Of a DNA stretch of 64,000 bases, positions 35,295 to 42,199 are shown piece by piece. The DNA is taken from the NCBI GenBank assembly GCA_002083825.1, contig DAZV01000047.1:62001-126000 (forward strand). The letters run 5' to 3'. Under the pieces are notes generated by a model. It was not told the DNA's origin. It saw nothing but the letters and a program-made list of their open reading frames with translations, and did no database searches. This stretch comes from Candidatus Sericytochromatia bacterium S15B-MN24 CBMW_12 (lineage in GTDB: Bacteria; Cyanobacteriota; Sericytochromatia; S15B-MN24; UBA4093). A program made the translations under genes and the position numbers. How positions within the stretch are numbered: position 1 is the first letter of the stretch; every line of letters starts with the position of its first letter.

Positions 35295-36281
35295 ATGGCG
35301 CAGGGGGACTCGGCGGTTCGCGACGTGATCGTCGTCGGTGGGGGGTTCGCGGGCCTTTCCGCGGCCATCTACCTGGGGCGCGCCAAGCGTGACGCCCTGC
35401 TCATCGACTCGGGGCACTCCATGGCCACCTGGGAGCCCGACGTCCAGAACTACCTGGGCTTCCCCGAGGGCATCTCCGGAGACGACCTGCTCGCGCGCGG
35501 CCGCCTGCAGGTCGCGCACTACGGGGCTGAGATCCTCCAGGACGAGGTCCTTGCCGTCAGCCCGCATGCCGCAGGCTTCCTCGTCACGACTTCGCAAGCG
35601 TCGCATCTCGCCAGGCGGCTCTTGCTGGCGACCGGCATCACCCACGTCCCCCCGGATATCCCGGAGGTCAAGCCCTGCCTCGGGACGAGCATGTTCTTCT
35701 GCAAGGACTGTGACGCCTTTCGGGTGCAGGGCAAGCGAATCGCCATCTTCGGCCACAACGACGAGGCCGTGGAATACGCCCTCGGCATGCTTTACTACAG
35801 CTCCACCGTCATGCTGGTGACCAACGGCCACCCCCCGATGTGGAGCGACACGCATGGCGGCTGGCTCACCGAGTACGAGATCCCGCTCTGCGCGGGGCGC
35901 ATCTCGGAGGTGGATCATGTCGACGGCCAGCTCCGGGCCCTGACCTTCGAGGGGGGGCGCCGGATCGCGACGGACGTCCTCTTCGCCGTCCAGGGGGAGC
36001 TCTACCACAATCGCCTGGCGCGCATGCTCGGCGCCGAGGCGGACGCCGAGGGACAAGTCCGGGTGGACATGAACGCCGAGACCAGCGTGAAGGGCCTCTA
36101 CGCCGCAGGCTGCCTGACGCCCGCCAACTGCCAGATGATCGTCGCGGCGGGGCAGGGGGCGATCGCTGCGCAGGCGATCAACCGAGATCTCTTCGAGGAG
36201 GAGCTGAGGCTGGGCAAGCTGCGCCGCATGCGCGACGTCCAGATCACCCAGCACGACACCCTCCCGGAACTCCTCGATTGA
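35295..36281 (+). CDS. Thioredoxin-reductase-like FAD-dependent oxidoreductase
   Basis: 328 residues. FAD motif DVIVVGGGFAGLSAAIYLGRA (about 9-29) and the C-terminal FAD-binding GLYAAGCLTPANCQMIVAAGQGA. The redox centre is CKDC (MFFCKDCDAF) rather than the CATC/CxxC of classical thioredoxin reductase. The second Rossmann motif reads IFGHNDEAVEYAL, lacking the GxGxxA signature needed for NADPH. It may therefore use another electron donor, as ferredoxin- or flavin-linked relatives do. ATG 35295 is chosen for AAAGGGAG upstream; an alternative ATG at 35217 would add 26 basic residues. Confidence 0.75.
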   Translation: MAQGDSAVRDVIVVGGGFAGLSAAIYLGRAKRDALLIDSGHSMATWEPDVQNYLGFPEGISGDDLLARGRLQVAHYGAEILQDEVLAVSPHAAGFLVTTSQASHLARRLLLATGITHVPPDIPEVKPCLGTSMFFCKDCDAFRVQGKRIAIFGHNDEAVEYALGMLYYSSTVMLVTNGHPPMWSDTHGGWLTEYEIPLCAGRISEVDHVDGQLRALTFEGGRRIATDVLFAVQGELYHNRLARMLGAEADAEGQVRVDMNAETSVKGLYAAGCLTPANCQMIVAAGQGAIAAQAINRDLFEEELRLGKLRRMRDVQITQHDTLPELLD

Positions 36282-36294
36282 GCTGACCCTTCGC

Positions 36295-36314
36295 TCGGCG
36301 GTACGCGCCGCCGA
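36295..36314 (+). terminator. Weak hairpin after the flavoprotein gene
   Basis: 7-bp stem TCGGCGG / CCGCCGA around loop TACGCG, 14 bp after the stop at 36281. No T-run follows, so a terminator role is uncertain. Confidence 0.3.
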
Positions 36315-36357
36315 AAGGCCTCCCGCCGCCGCCGGCGCGATTTGCCCTGTTCGCCGA

Positions 36358-36386
36358 TTGGAATCTTCGCCCTCCCCGACTATCCT
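36358..36386 (+). promoter_or_regulatory. Promoter of the zinc alcohol dehydrogenase
   Basis: TTGGAA (36358-36363), 17-bp spacer, TATCCT (36381-36386), about 90 bp upstream of the strong AGGAGG and ATG at 36480. Confidence 0.5.
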
Positions 36387-36479
36387 GAGAGCGCGCCCCC
36401 CTGAGCGCGAACCTCGTTTTCGCCGACCCTGGGCTGCGAACCGCGGAATCGCGCCGCTCACCCCCTACGAGGAGGCCTG

Positions 36480-37697
36480 ATGAAAGCTGTCGTTTTCCGA
36501 GGAGTGGGAGACATCCGGCTCGAGGACGTCCCCGACCCCCAGATTCAGGATCCCACCGATGCCATCGTTCGCCTGACCGCCAGCGCCATCTGCGGAACCG
36601 ACCTGCACATGGTTCGCGGCACCATGACCGGCATGAAACCCGGCACCATCATGGGCCACGAGGGGGTCGGCATCGTCGAGGAGCTGGGATCCGACGTGCG
36701 AAGCCTCTCGGTGGGCGATCGCGTCGTCATCCCCTCCACCCTTTGCTGTGGCTATTGTTCCTACTGCCGGGCGGGTTACACCTCCCAGTGCGACAACGCC
36801 AATCCCAACGGTCCGTGGGCCGGCACCGCCTTCTTCGGCGGGCCTGCCGAAACCGGTCCCTTCGACGGCATGCAGGCCGAGAAGGTCCGGGTGCCCTTCG
36901 CCAGCGCCAACCTCGTGAAGCTTCCCGAAGAGATCTCCGACGACCAGGCCATCCTGCTCTCGGATATCTTCCCCACGGGCTACTTCGGAGCGGAGCTCGC
37001 CGAGATCGAACCGGGGAACACGGTGGCGGTCTTCGGTTGCGGGCCGGTGGGGCAGATGGCGATCGCCAGCGCCAAGCACATGGGAGCCGGACGCGTCTTC
37101 GCCGTCGACTGCATTCCCTCCCGCCTCGAGATGGCCCGCGCGCAGGGAGCCGAGGTGATCGACTACGAGCGGGAGAACCCGGTGGAGGCCCTCAAGCGCC
37201 TTACCGGCGGCATCGGGGTGGACCGCGCGATCGATGCGGTCGGGGTGGATGCCAACCACGCCCACCACGGCCCCGCCGCCGAAGAGGCCAAGAAGCTCGA
37301 GAAGATCTTCCGGCAGGAGCTCGAGCAGGTCGCCCCGGAAGCCAACCCCCAGGGAGATAACTGGCATCCCGGAGACGCCCCGTCCCAGACTCTCATCTGG
37401 GCCGTGGACGCCCTCTGCAAGGCGGGCACGCTCTCGATCATCGGGGTCTATCCCAAGACCGTCCAGCTCTTCCCCATCGGGGCCGCCATGATGAAGAACC
37501 TCACCCTCCAGATGGGCAACTGCAACCACCGCAAGTACCTGCCGGATCTGATCGAGCTGGTGCGGACCGGGGCCATCGACCCCAGCACGATCATCACCCA
37601 GAAACGTCCCGTCAAGACCGTCATCGAGGCGTTCCGGGAATTTGACAAGCGTGCCTCGGACTGGCTCAAGGTCGAGCTGAAGCCGACGTCGCTCTAG
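36480..37697 (+). CDS. Zinc-dependent alcohol dehydrogenase, formaldehyde-dehydrogenase-like long form
   Basis: 405 residues. Catalytic zinc ligands in ICGTDLHMVRG and MGHEGVG; structural zinc cluster CCGYCSYCRAGYTSQC (about 84-99); NAD-binding VAVFGCGPVGQMAI. Length and the inserted NGPWAG segment match the medium-chain threonine/formaldehyde-dismutase-like group rather than ethanol dehydrogenases. An unusual insertion of about 45 charged residues (HHGPAAEEAKKLEKIF...) follows the DAVGVD strand, as in other members of this long group. Excellent ribosome-binding site ACGAGGAGG. Physiological substrate unknown. Confidence 0.87.
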   Translation: MKAVVFRGVGDIRLEDVPDPQIQDPTDAIVRLTASAICGTDLHMVRGTMTGMKPGTIMGHEGVGIVEELGSDVRSLSVGDRVVIPSTLCCGYCSYCRAGYTSQCDNANPNGPWAGTAFFGGPAETGPFDGMQAEKVRVPFASANLVKLPEEISDDQAILLSDIFPTGYFGAELAEIEPGNTVAVFGCGPVGQMAIASAKHMGAGRVFAVDCIPSRLEMARAQGAEVIDYERENPVEALKRLTGGIGVDRAIDAVGVDANHAHHGPAAEEAKKLEKIFRQELEQVAPEANPQGDNWHPGDAPSQTLIWAVDALCKAGTLSIIGVYPKTVQLFPIGAAMMKNLTLQMGNCNHRKYLPDLIELVRTGAIDPSTIITQKRPVKTVIEAFREFDKRASDWLKVELKPTSL

Positions 37698-37717
37698 GCG
37701 ACGCGTCTACCCGAAGC

Positions 37718-37742
37718 AGCGGGGGGAAGCCTTCCCCCCGTT
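37718..37742 (+). terminator. Hairpin terminator after the alcohol dehydrogenase
   Basis: Stem CGGGGGGAA / TTCCCCCCG around loop GCC (37720-37740), about 20 bp after the stop. Only a short T-rich stretch (TTGCCGTTT) follows, so termination may be partial. Confidence 0.5.
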
Positions 37743-37800
37743 GCCGTTTCGGCCAATCTCGGGCACCATGACAAGGCCCCCTCGATCAAGGATGACCCGC

Positions 37801-38082
37801 ATGACGCTCACCTCCCGCCAACGAGCCGACTACCTGGTACGCGACCTCTTCCGCGAGCGACACGGAATCGAGGTCCCGTACGAGCCTCACCTCGAGCTGA
37901 AAGGCCACCGGATCTCCACCACCATGAAGGCGCTCTCTCAGCTCGGCTTCGGGTCCGAGGACCAGGACCGCTTCCTCAAGCAGTACATGAACTTCTGGGA
38001 CGACGCCACCTATGCCGGTCTCGCGCGCTACCTGGCCAATCTCCTTTCCCGGCATCCGGGAATAGGCGAGGATCCGGCCTAG
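37801..38082 (+). CDS. Small hypothetical protein
   Basis: 93 residues, charged and probably helical (TSRQRADYLVRDLFRERHG, then LKGHRISTTMKALSQLGFG). Not recognised. ATG 37801 has AAGGA eight bases before it; two further in-frame ATGs lie upstream. No cysteine cluster, signal peptide or transmembrane helix. Confidence 0.5.
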   Translation: MTLTSRQRADYLVRDLFRERHGIEVPYEPHLELKGHRISTTMKALSQLGFGSEDQDRFLKQYMNFWDDATYAGLARYLANLLSRHPGIGEDPA

Positions 38083-38092
38083 GAAACCACCC

Positions 38093-38146
38093 TTCGCCGC
38101 CGTCGACTTCGAGACGATGAGCCGGAACGCTTGCTTCGGGGTATAA
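38093..38146 (+). pseudogene. Possible relic of a DnaQ-like exonuclease N-terminus
   Basis: The frame reads FAAVDFETMSRNACFGV and then a stop. FxAVDFET is the Exo I motif of DEDDh exonucleases, where the usual continuation is about 10 residues and SACxIGLV. No start codon or ribosome-binding site precedes it and nothing of the remaining 150 residues follows. Short, so a chance match is possible. Confidence 0.3.
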
Positions 38147-38194
38147 CCCCATTTACTTTGATCCTTGTTCGAGACCTTCCTGAAAGGAGGGGTG

Positions 38195-38983
38195 GTGCAG
38201 ACCCAGTTCAGCATGACGTTCTTGGGAGTCGGTAGTGGCTTGACTCCCGAGTTTGGCAATAACAACGTTCTCGTCGAAGGCCAAGATCCTGACGCCGTCT
38301 TGCTCATCGACTGCGGCTACACCACGCCTCCCAAGCTCCTGGACATGAAGCGGCTATCCGAGGTCAAGCACATCCTCATCACCCACGTGCATGCCGATCA
38401 CGTGGGCGGGCTCGAGGTGGTCGGGCATCTGAGCCGCTTCATCACGCAGCAGCGCCCTCATCTCTACGTGCATGAGTCCTTGCTGGACGAGCTCTGGGAC
38501 GGCTCGCTTCGGGGCGGCATGTCCCGCACGCAGAACCGGGAGGGCGAGCCGGCCATGCTGGCGCTGGCGGATTTCTTCGAGGTTCACGTGCTTCATGAGC
38601 GGGCGCCGGTGATCGCGATCGCGGGCCTTCCCGAGATCACCTTGCAGCCGACGCTGCACGTGAAGGGAAAGCCCGCGTTCAGTGTTTTCCTGGGGGACCG
38701 CGTCTATTACTCGTCGGATACTCAGTTGTTGCCGCCGGGCGAGGGACTGAGTGGTGCGCCGCTGGAAGCCATCTTCCAGGATTGCCAGCTGGTGGGTGGT
38801 TCGTCGAACGTCCACACTCCCCTGGAGCAACTCGCCCGGGAGTTGCCCCCCGAGCGCAAGCGAATCACCCATTTGATGCACTACGGCCATGGCTGGGAGG
38901 CCCTCGATCCGCAAGCCCTGGGCTTCGCGGAGTTCGTGCGGCCCCTCCAGCGCTTCGACTTCGGGGCCGACGGGCATGGATAG
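38195..38983 (+). CDS. Metallo-beta-lactamase-fold hydrolase
   Basis: 262 residues. Metal-binding motif THVHADHVGGLE (HxHxDH) near 67-77, preceded by LLIDCG and followed by a YYSSDTQLLP segment holding the bridging aspartate and a C-terminal MHYGHGW histidine region. The RNase Z/lactonase-like superfamily is broad and the substrate is not assignable. Start uncertain: AAAGGAGG at 38183-38190 favours GTG 38195 (four-base spacing); TTG 38165 and ATG 38213 are alternatives. Single-gene unit. Confidence 0.8.
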   Translation: MQTQFSMTFLGVGSGLTPEFGNNNVLVEGQDPDAVLLIDCGYTTPPKLLDMKRLSEVKHILITHVHADHVGGLEVVGHLSRFITQQRPHLYVHESLLDELWDGSLRGGMSRTQNREGEPAMLALADFFEVHVLHERAPVIAIAGLPEITLQPTLHVKGKPAFSVFLGDRVYYSSDTQLLPPGEGLSGAPLEAIFQDCQLVGGSSNVHTPLEQLARELPPERKRITHLMHYGHGWEALDPQALGFAEFVRPLQRFDFGADGHG

Positions 38984-39009
38984 GGCCTCCTTGAACGGGG
39001 GAAGCCAGA

Positions 39010-39032
39010 TCCGGCGCAGTATTATCGCCGGA
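39010..39032 (+). terminator. Hairpin after the metallo-beta-lactamase-fold gene
   Basis: 7-bp stem TCCGGCG / CGCCGGA around a 9-base loop, 27 bp after the stop. No T-run, so terminator function is only suggested. Confidence 0.35.
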
Positions 39033-39078
39033 CGGCGCCGCGAAATCACCCGCTAGGCAGAATCCTCCGCTGCATGCC

Positions 39079-39107
39079 TTGAACTTCCGGGCCAGTTCAG
39101 GAATAAT
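39079..39107 (+). promoter_or_regulatory. Candidate tRNA promoter
   Basis: TTGAAC (39079-39084), 17-bp spacer, AATAAT (39102-39107), with the tRNA beginning 19 bases after the -10. Confidence 0.45.
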
Positions 39108-39125
39108 GAAGCTCTTACGTGTTCG

Positions 39126-39198
<73 letters not shown>

Positions 39199-39204
39199 CT
39201 CTAT

Positions 39205-39239
39205 AAAAACCCTGACGCCTACAAGGTTTCAGGGTTTTT
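39205..39239 (+). terminator. Rho-independent terminator of the tRNA gene
   Basis: Stem AAAAACCCTGA (39205-39215) / TCAGGGTTTTT (39229-39239) closing a 13-base loop, with the T-run forming the stem end. Confidence 0.88.
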
Positions 39240-39323
39240 CTGTTTGGTCATGGTGGCGCTCGGAAGGGCGGATTCATACCGGATTTATGCCAAATCGCTG
39301 CAAGTACCCCCCTGAAAGGTGCA

Positions 39324-39635
39324 ATGCCCCCCGAGAACGTGCTGCAAGCGGCGCTCGACCACGGCATCTGGCTGGACCATGCCTGCGGCGGCTTCTGCGC
39401 CTGCTCGAGCTGCCACATCCATGTCGAGGCCGGGATGGACCACACCGCCGACCAGGAGGACCCCGAGGCCGATCAGGTCGAGCTGGCCCAGGGCCTCGGC
39501 TTCATGAAGGGAGCGCACGTCGCCCCCGGCACCCGGGTCGTCGTCAAGACGGGCGACGAGACCACGCCCGCCGTGATCGAAGCCCGCCCCTTTTGGAGCG
39601 GGCTGCTGAATGAAGGGATCGGGCCGCGCTACTGA
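39324..39635 (+). CDS. Degenerate 2Fe-2S ferredoxin (adrenodoxin/Isc type) lacking one ligand
   Basis: 103 residues. The cluster loop HACGGFCACSSCHIHVEAGMD matches the Isc-type C-x5-C-x2-C, and EDPEADQVELAQGL matches the following helix. The fourth ligand, normally Cys in RLxCQ, is replaced (PGTRVVVKTGD). The first beta-hairpin is also missing: the frame begins at the NVLQAAL helix, about 20 residues late. AAAGG before ATG 39324 could still support translation. It is either a relic or a ferredoxin-derived protein without a normal cluster. It sits directly behind the tRNA terminator, which suggests truncation by a rearrangement next to the tRNA. Confidence 0.65.
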   Translation: MPPENVLQAALDHGIWLDHACGGFCACSSCHIHVEAGMDHTADQEDPEADQVELAQGLGFMKGAHVAPGTRVVVKTGDETTPAVIEARPFWSGLLNEGIGPRY

Positions 39636-39641
39636 TGCCCC

Positions 39642-40436
39642 TCAGCTGAGGGTGAAGCGCTCCGGCTTGCCGACGGGCGGCGCGTTCTTGCTCCAGACCT
39701 CCTCGAGGTCCGGGCTGCGGCGCAGGTCGTCGTTCGTCGCCATGGGCTTGAGGCCGTACAGGGCACGGTGCGCCTCGACGCGAGGGGCGCGGGGCCCGTG
39801 CTTGATGGCGGAGAAGGCGAGCTCGCTGCAGTAGAAGGCATCGTCCTTGCCGGTGCGGAAGAGGTAGTCGTAATCCTTGCCGACCTGCGCCTTGGCGAAA
39901 TCGATGGTGGCCTGGGCGCTCGCGGGATCGGGATTCTTGGACCGCAGGATCGCGACCCGCTGCCGATCCACGCGCTCGAGATAGGCCTCGATCTTTTCCC
40001 GGACGACGCCGTTCTTCTGGCCCTGCGGCGCCCGCGCGGCCAGCGCATGGATGATTTCGCCGTCGCCGAGGTACACGCTCGCGTGGACGAAGCTGGTCGC
40101 ATCCCCCAAGAGGATCAAATCGCCGGGCTTCGCGCGATCGAGGATCTCCTTGAGCTCGGCTTTCCCGAAACGCTTGACGTCGCCGGTCGTATCGGGCGCG
40201 ACGTTGTTCATGTGCTTGAACATGAACTGTACGGGCTTGGTCGCCGCGTGGTTCAGGCCCGACCAGAACTTGTCGCCGTAGCTCTCGGAAACCTGCGTGC
40301 TCGAGGCAGCCTTCGAGCTGAGCGCGAGGGAATCGGGCCTGAGCGAGCCCTTGGCCGCGGGCTGAGGCGCCTTGGCCGGGGCCTTTCGCTGAATGGGCGC
40401 ATCGAGGCGCCCCGCGCTTGAAATCATGTTTGCCAT
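39642..40436 (-). CDS. NlpC/P60-superfamily permuted papain-like hydrolase (YiiX/DUF830-like)
   Basis: 264 residues. After an unstructured Ala/Lys/Pro-rich start (about 1-45), the domain shows KPGDLILLGDATSFVHASVYLGDG with the catalytic histidine, IIHALAARAPQG, and YDYLFRTGKDDAFYCSELAFSAI with the catalytic cysteine after the histidine: the circularly permuted YiiX/LRAT-like order. Probably cleaves amide bonds in peptidoglycan or lipid-linked substrates. No clear signal peptide. ATG 40436 has GAGGAGG seven bases upstream. Convergent with the ferredoxin-like frame. Confidence 0.75.
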   Translation of the reverse strand: MANMISSAGRLDAPIQRKAPAKAPQPAAKGSLRPDSLALSSKAASSTQVSESYGDKFWSGLNHAATKPVQFMFKHMNNVAPDTTGDVKRFGKAELKEILDRAKPGDLILLGDATSFVHASVYLGDGEIIHALAARAPQGQKNGVVREKIEAYLERVDRQRVAILRSKNPDPASAQATIDFAKAQVGKDYDYLFRTGKDDAFYCSELAFSAIKHGPRAPRVEAHRALYGLKPMATNDDLRRSPDLEEVWSKNAPPVGKPERFTLS

Positions 40437-40710
40437 GCGGTCACCTCCTCGCAACTCCGTACAGAGCAGTTGTCGTGGAGAAAGCCGCGAGCTTTCTTGT
40501 TTCTAAGCCAAGACCTGGTAAAGGTCTTTCTAAGATCGCCGACGACGACTGGAGCTTCGCTACCCGGACCAGCCTAGTCATCGCCAGCAAGCGTATCGAA
40601 AGAAGGCATAGAATTTCCTTGGGCCGCTGAACCGCATGGAGAACGCAGCCATCCCTCGAACGACGCAACCCGCGGGGTGCGATCCCCGCGGGTTGCGCCG
40701 AGCGATTCGC
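40437..40710. other. 274-bp gap between hydrolase and ssb
   Basis: Holds a 7-bp hairpin AAGACCT / AGGTCTT (40510-40528, then TCT) and a 14-bp perfect hairpin at 40664-40697. No gene or clear promoter is recognised. Confidence 0.5.
40664..40697 (-). terminator. Very stable hairpin downstream of ssb
   Basis: Perfect 14-bp stem CGCAACCCGCGGGG / CCCCGCGGGTTGCG around loop TGCGAT, 13 bp beyond the ssb stop. No T-run follows on the minus strand, so it may act as an mRNA 3'-end stabiliser or a rho-assisted terminator. Confidence 0.5.
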
Positions 40711-41127
40711 TCAGGGCGCCGCTTTCGCCCGGGTTCCTTTGCCCTGGGGACGCGAGGCCTCAATCGGCGCGCTTTCGTCTTCCGACATGGGCATCATGTC
40801 GTCGGGATCCCGCTCCGCGCCGGAACGCGTCCCCACGAAACCCCACTCGCCATCTCGAACGTCGACGTAGCAGCCGCCGCTCTCGATCTTGCGCAACTCC
40901 AGGCGCCCACTCGCCCAGATATGCGTCCCCTTCGCCACGTGGTTCACCAGCGATTCCCCGCGCGAACCCCAAACGTCCACCCGGAAGACATCCGACTCCG
41001 GGTAAGGAGCATCCTTGCGCTTGTAGGGACGATTGACGGAGACGGGCACGGTCGCGACCACCCGATCGCCTAGGGTCTTCAACTCGGGGTCCGCGATCAC
41101 GCGCCCCGTGAGACAGATCCGGTTCAT
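40711..41127 (-). CDS. ssb: Single-stranded DNA-binding protein
   Basis: 138 residues, one OB fold: MNRICLTGRVIADPELK, then VATVPVSVNRPYKRKD, DVFRVDVWGSRGESLVNHVAKGTHIWASGRLE. The C-terminal acidic/partner-binding tip typical of SSB (DDDIPF) is absent; it ends KGTRAKAAP after an acidic middle (DPDDMMPMSEDE). This may therefore be a secondary or element-borne SSB rather than the main replication protein. ATG 41127 has GGAGG nine bases upstream; the two 12-bp direct repeats lie immediately before this site. Confidence 0.85.
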   Translation of the reverse strand: MNRICLTGRVIADPELKTLGDRVVATVPVSVNRPYKRKDAPYPESDVFRVDVWGSRGESLVNHVAKGTHIWASGRLELRKIESGGCYVDVRDGEWGFVGTRSGAERDPDDMMPMSEDESAPIEASRPQGKGTRAKAAP

Positions 41128-41140
41128 GGTATGTATCCTC

Positions 41141-41166
41141 CATTGCGATACTTGCATTGCGATACT
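41141..41166 (-). repeat. Two 12-bp direct repeats in the ssb leader
   Basis: CATTGCGATACT at 41141-41152 and again at 41155-41166 (period 14). On the ssb transcript they read AGTATCGCAATG, the second copy abutting GGAGG. They could be a protein-binding site for translational or transcriptional control. Confidence 0.6.
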
Positions 41167-41192
41167 CGGGACTCGGCTGCTTTCTCAAACGC

Positions 41193-41233
41193 TTGATTAT
41201 GATCAATTTACAACGAAGTATATTTCATGTCAA
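41193..41233 (-). promoter_or_regulatory. ssb promoter with overlapping inverted repeat
   Basis: Minus strand: perfect -35 TTGACA (41233-41228), 17-bp spacer, -10 TAAATT (41210-41205). A TTGAT-TATG-ATCAA inverted repeat (41193-41206) overlaps the -10 and predicted start. The region is much more AT-rich than its surroundings. Confidence 0.65.
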
Positions 41234-41316
41234 TCGTGTTTTCACGGCGATAGGGCATCCTCCCGGAAAAGCGGGATGGGCCGTACCGTTCGCGCGCCGC
41301 CAAGCCGGTGCCGCGG

Positions 41317-41345
41317 TTGACGGCAACGGCCAGCCAGCATAGACT
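41317..41345 (+). promoter_or_regulatory. plsC-like gene promoter
   Basis: TTGACG (41317-41322), 17-bp spacer, TAGACT (41340-41345), 45 bp upstream of the GTG start at 41391 and divergent from the ssb promoter. Confidence 0.55.
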
Positions 41346-41390
41346 GTCGCTTTAGCGTGATGCTGAGAGTGCTTTGGGAGTCAGCCTACC

Positions 41391-42134
41391 GTGATCGAAA
41401 CCCCTCGCCCTACCCCGACCGTCAGGGAGCGCCGCAGTGCCGCCGCCTCCTTCCGCGCCATCGGACGTTTGCTTTCTACCAGCGCCGCCACCGTGATCGA
41501 CGCTCGCCGGGGAAAACTCACCCGCGAGCTGGTCGATCAGCGCTGCGAGGCCATGGGCAAAGGCTGGCTCGACGATGCCAAGATCACCCTCGAGGTGAAG
41601 GGCCTGGAGCAGCTGGACCTCAGCAAGAGCTACCTCTTCATGTCCAACCATCGGAGCCTCTACGACATCCCCATCCTCTTCACCGTCCTCAAGGGCCGCC
41701 TGCGGATGGTGACCAAGAAAGAGCTCTTCGACGTTCCCATCTGGGGGCCGGCCCTAAAGGTCTCCGAGTTCATCTGCATCGATCGGAAGGATCGCTACAA
41801 GGCGGTCCAGAGCCTCAAGGAGGCCGCCCGCCTCATGCAAAGCGGCATCAACGTCTGGATAGCCCCGGAAGGCACCCGCAGCAAGGACGGAACGCTGCTT
41901 CCCTTCAAGAAGGGAGGCTTCATGCTCGCCCTCGAGACCGGCGCGCAGATCGTTCCGGTGGCCATCAACGGCGCGGCGGGAGTGATTCCCCCCAAATCTT
42001 TCCGTTTGTCTCTCGGTCAGCGGGTCGAAGTCGAGTTCGGGCAGCCCATCGACGCCTCGGCTTACTCCATCGAGGAGCGAGACGCCCTGATGGCGCGGGT
42101 CCGGGAGTGGATGGAACCCCGAGTTTCCCGCTAA
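41391..42134 (+). CDS. plsC: 1-acyl-sn-glycerol-3-phosphate acyltransferase family protein
   Basis: 247 residues. Acyltransferase box I NHRSLYD (HX4D, about 85-91), box II GAxIxIDR-like FICIDRKDR, box III PEGTRSKDG, and box IV IVPVAINGA. Catalyses acyl transfer to lysophosphatidate or a similar acceptor in phospholipid synthesis; a role in other acyl-lipid chemistry is possible because the family is broad. GTG start with good promoter upstream; single-gene unit closed by a bidirectional terminator. Confidence 0.87.
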   Translation: MIETPRPTPTVRERRSAAASFRAIGRLLSTSAATVIDARRGKLTRELVDQRCEAMGKGWLDDAKITLEVKGLEQLDLSKSYLFMSNHRSLYDIPILFTVLKGRLRMVTKKELFDVPIWGPALKVSEFICIDRKDRYKAVQSLKEAARLMQSGINVWIAPEGTRSKDGTLLPFKKGGFMLALETGAQIVPVAINGAAGVIPPKSFRLSLGQRVEVEFGQPIDASAYSIEERDALMARVREWMEPRVSR

Positions 42135-42158
42135 CGGCGCTACGACACCCACCAAGCG

Positions 42159-42188
42159 AAACCGCCTCCCCGAAAGGAGGCGGTTTTG
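42159..42188. terminator. Bidirectional rho-independent terminator (plsC / glmM)
   Basis: Perfect stem AAACCGCCTCC (42159-42169) / GGAGGCGGTTT (42176-42186) with loop CCGAAA, T-run on the plus side and A-run on the other, between convergent genes. Confidence 0.92.
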
Positions 42189-42199
42189 CTTCGTTGCTA

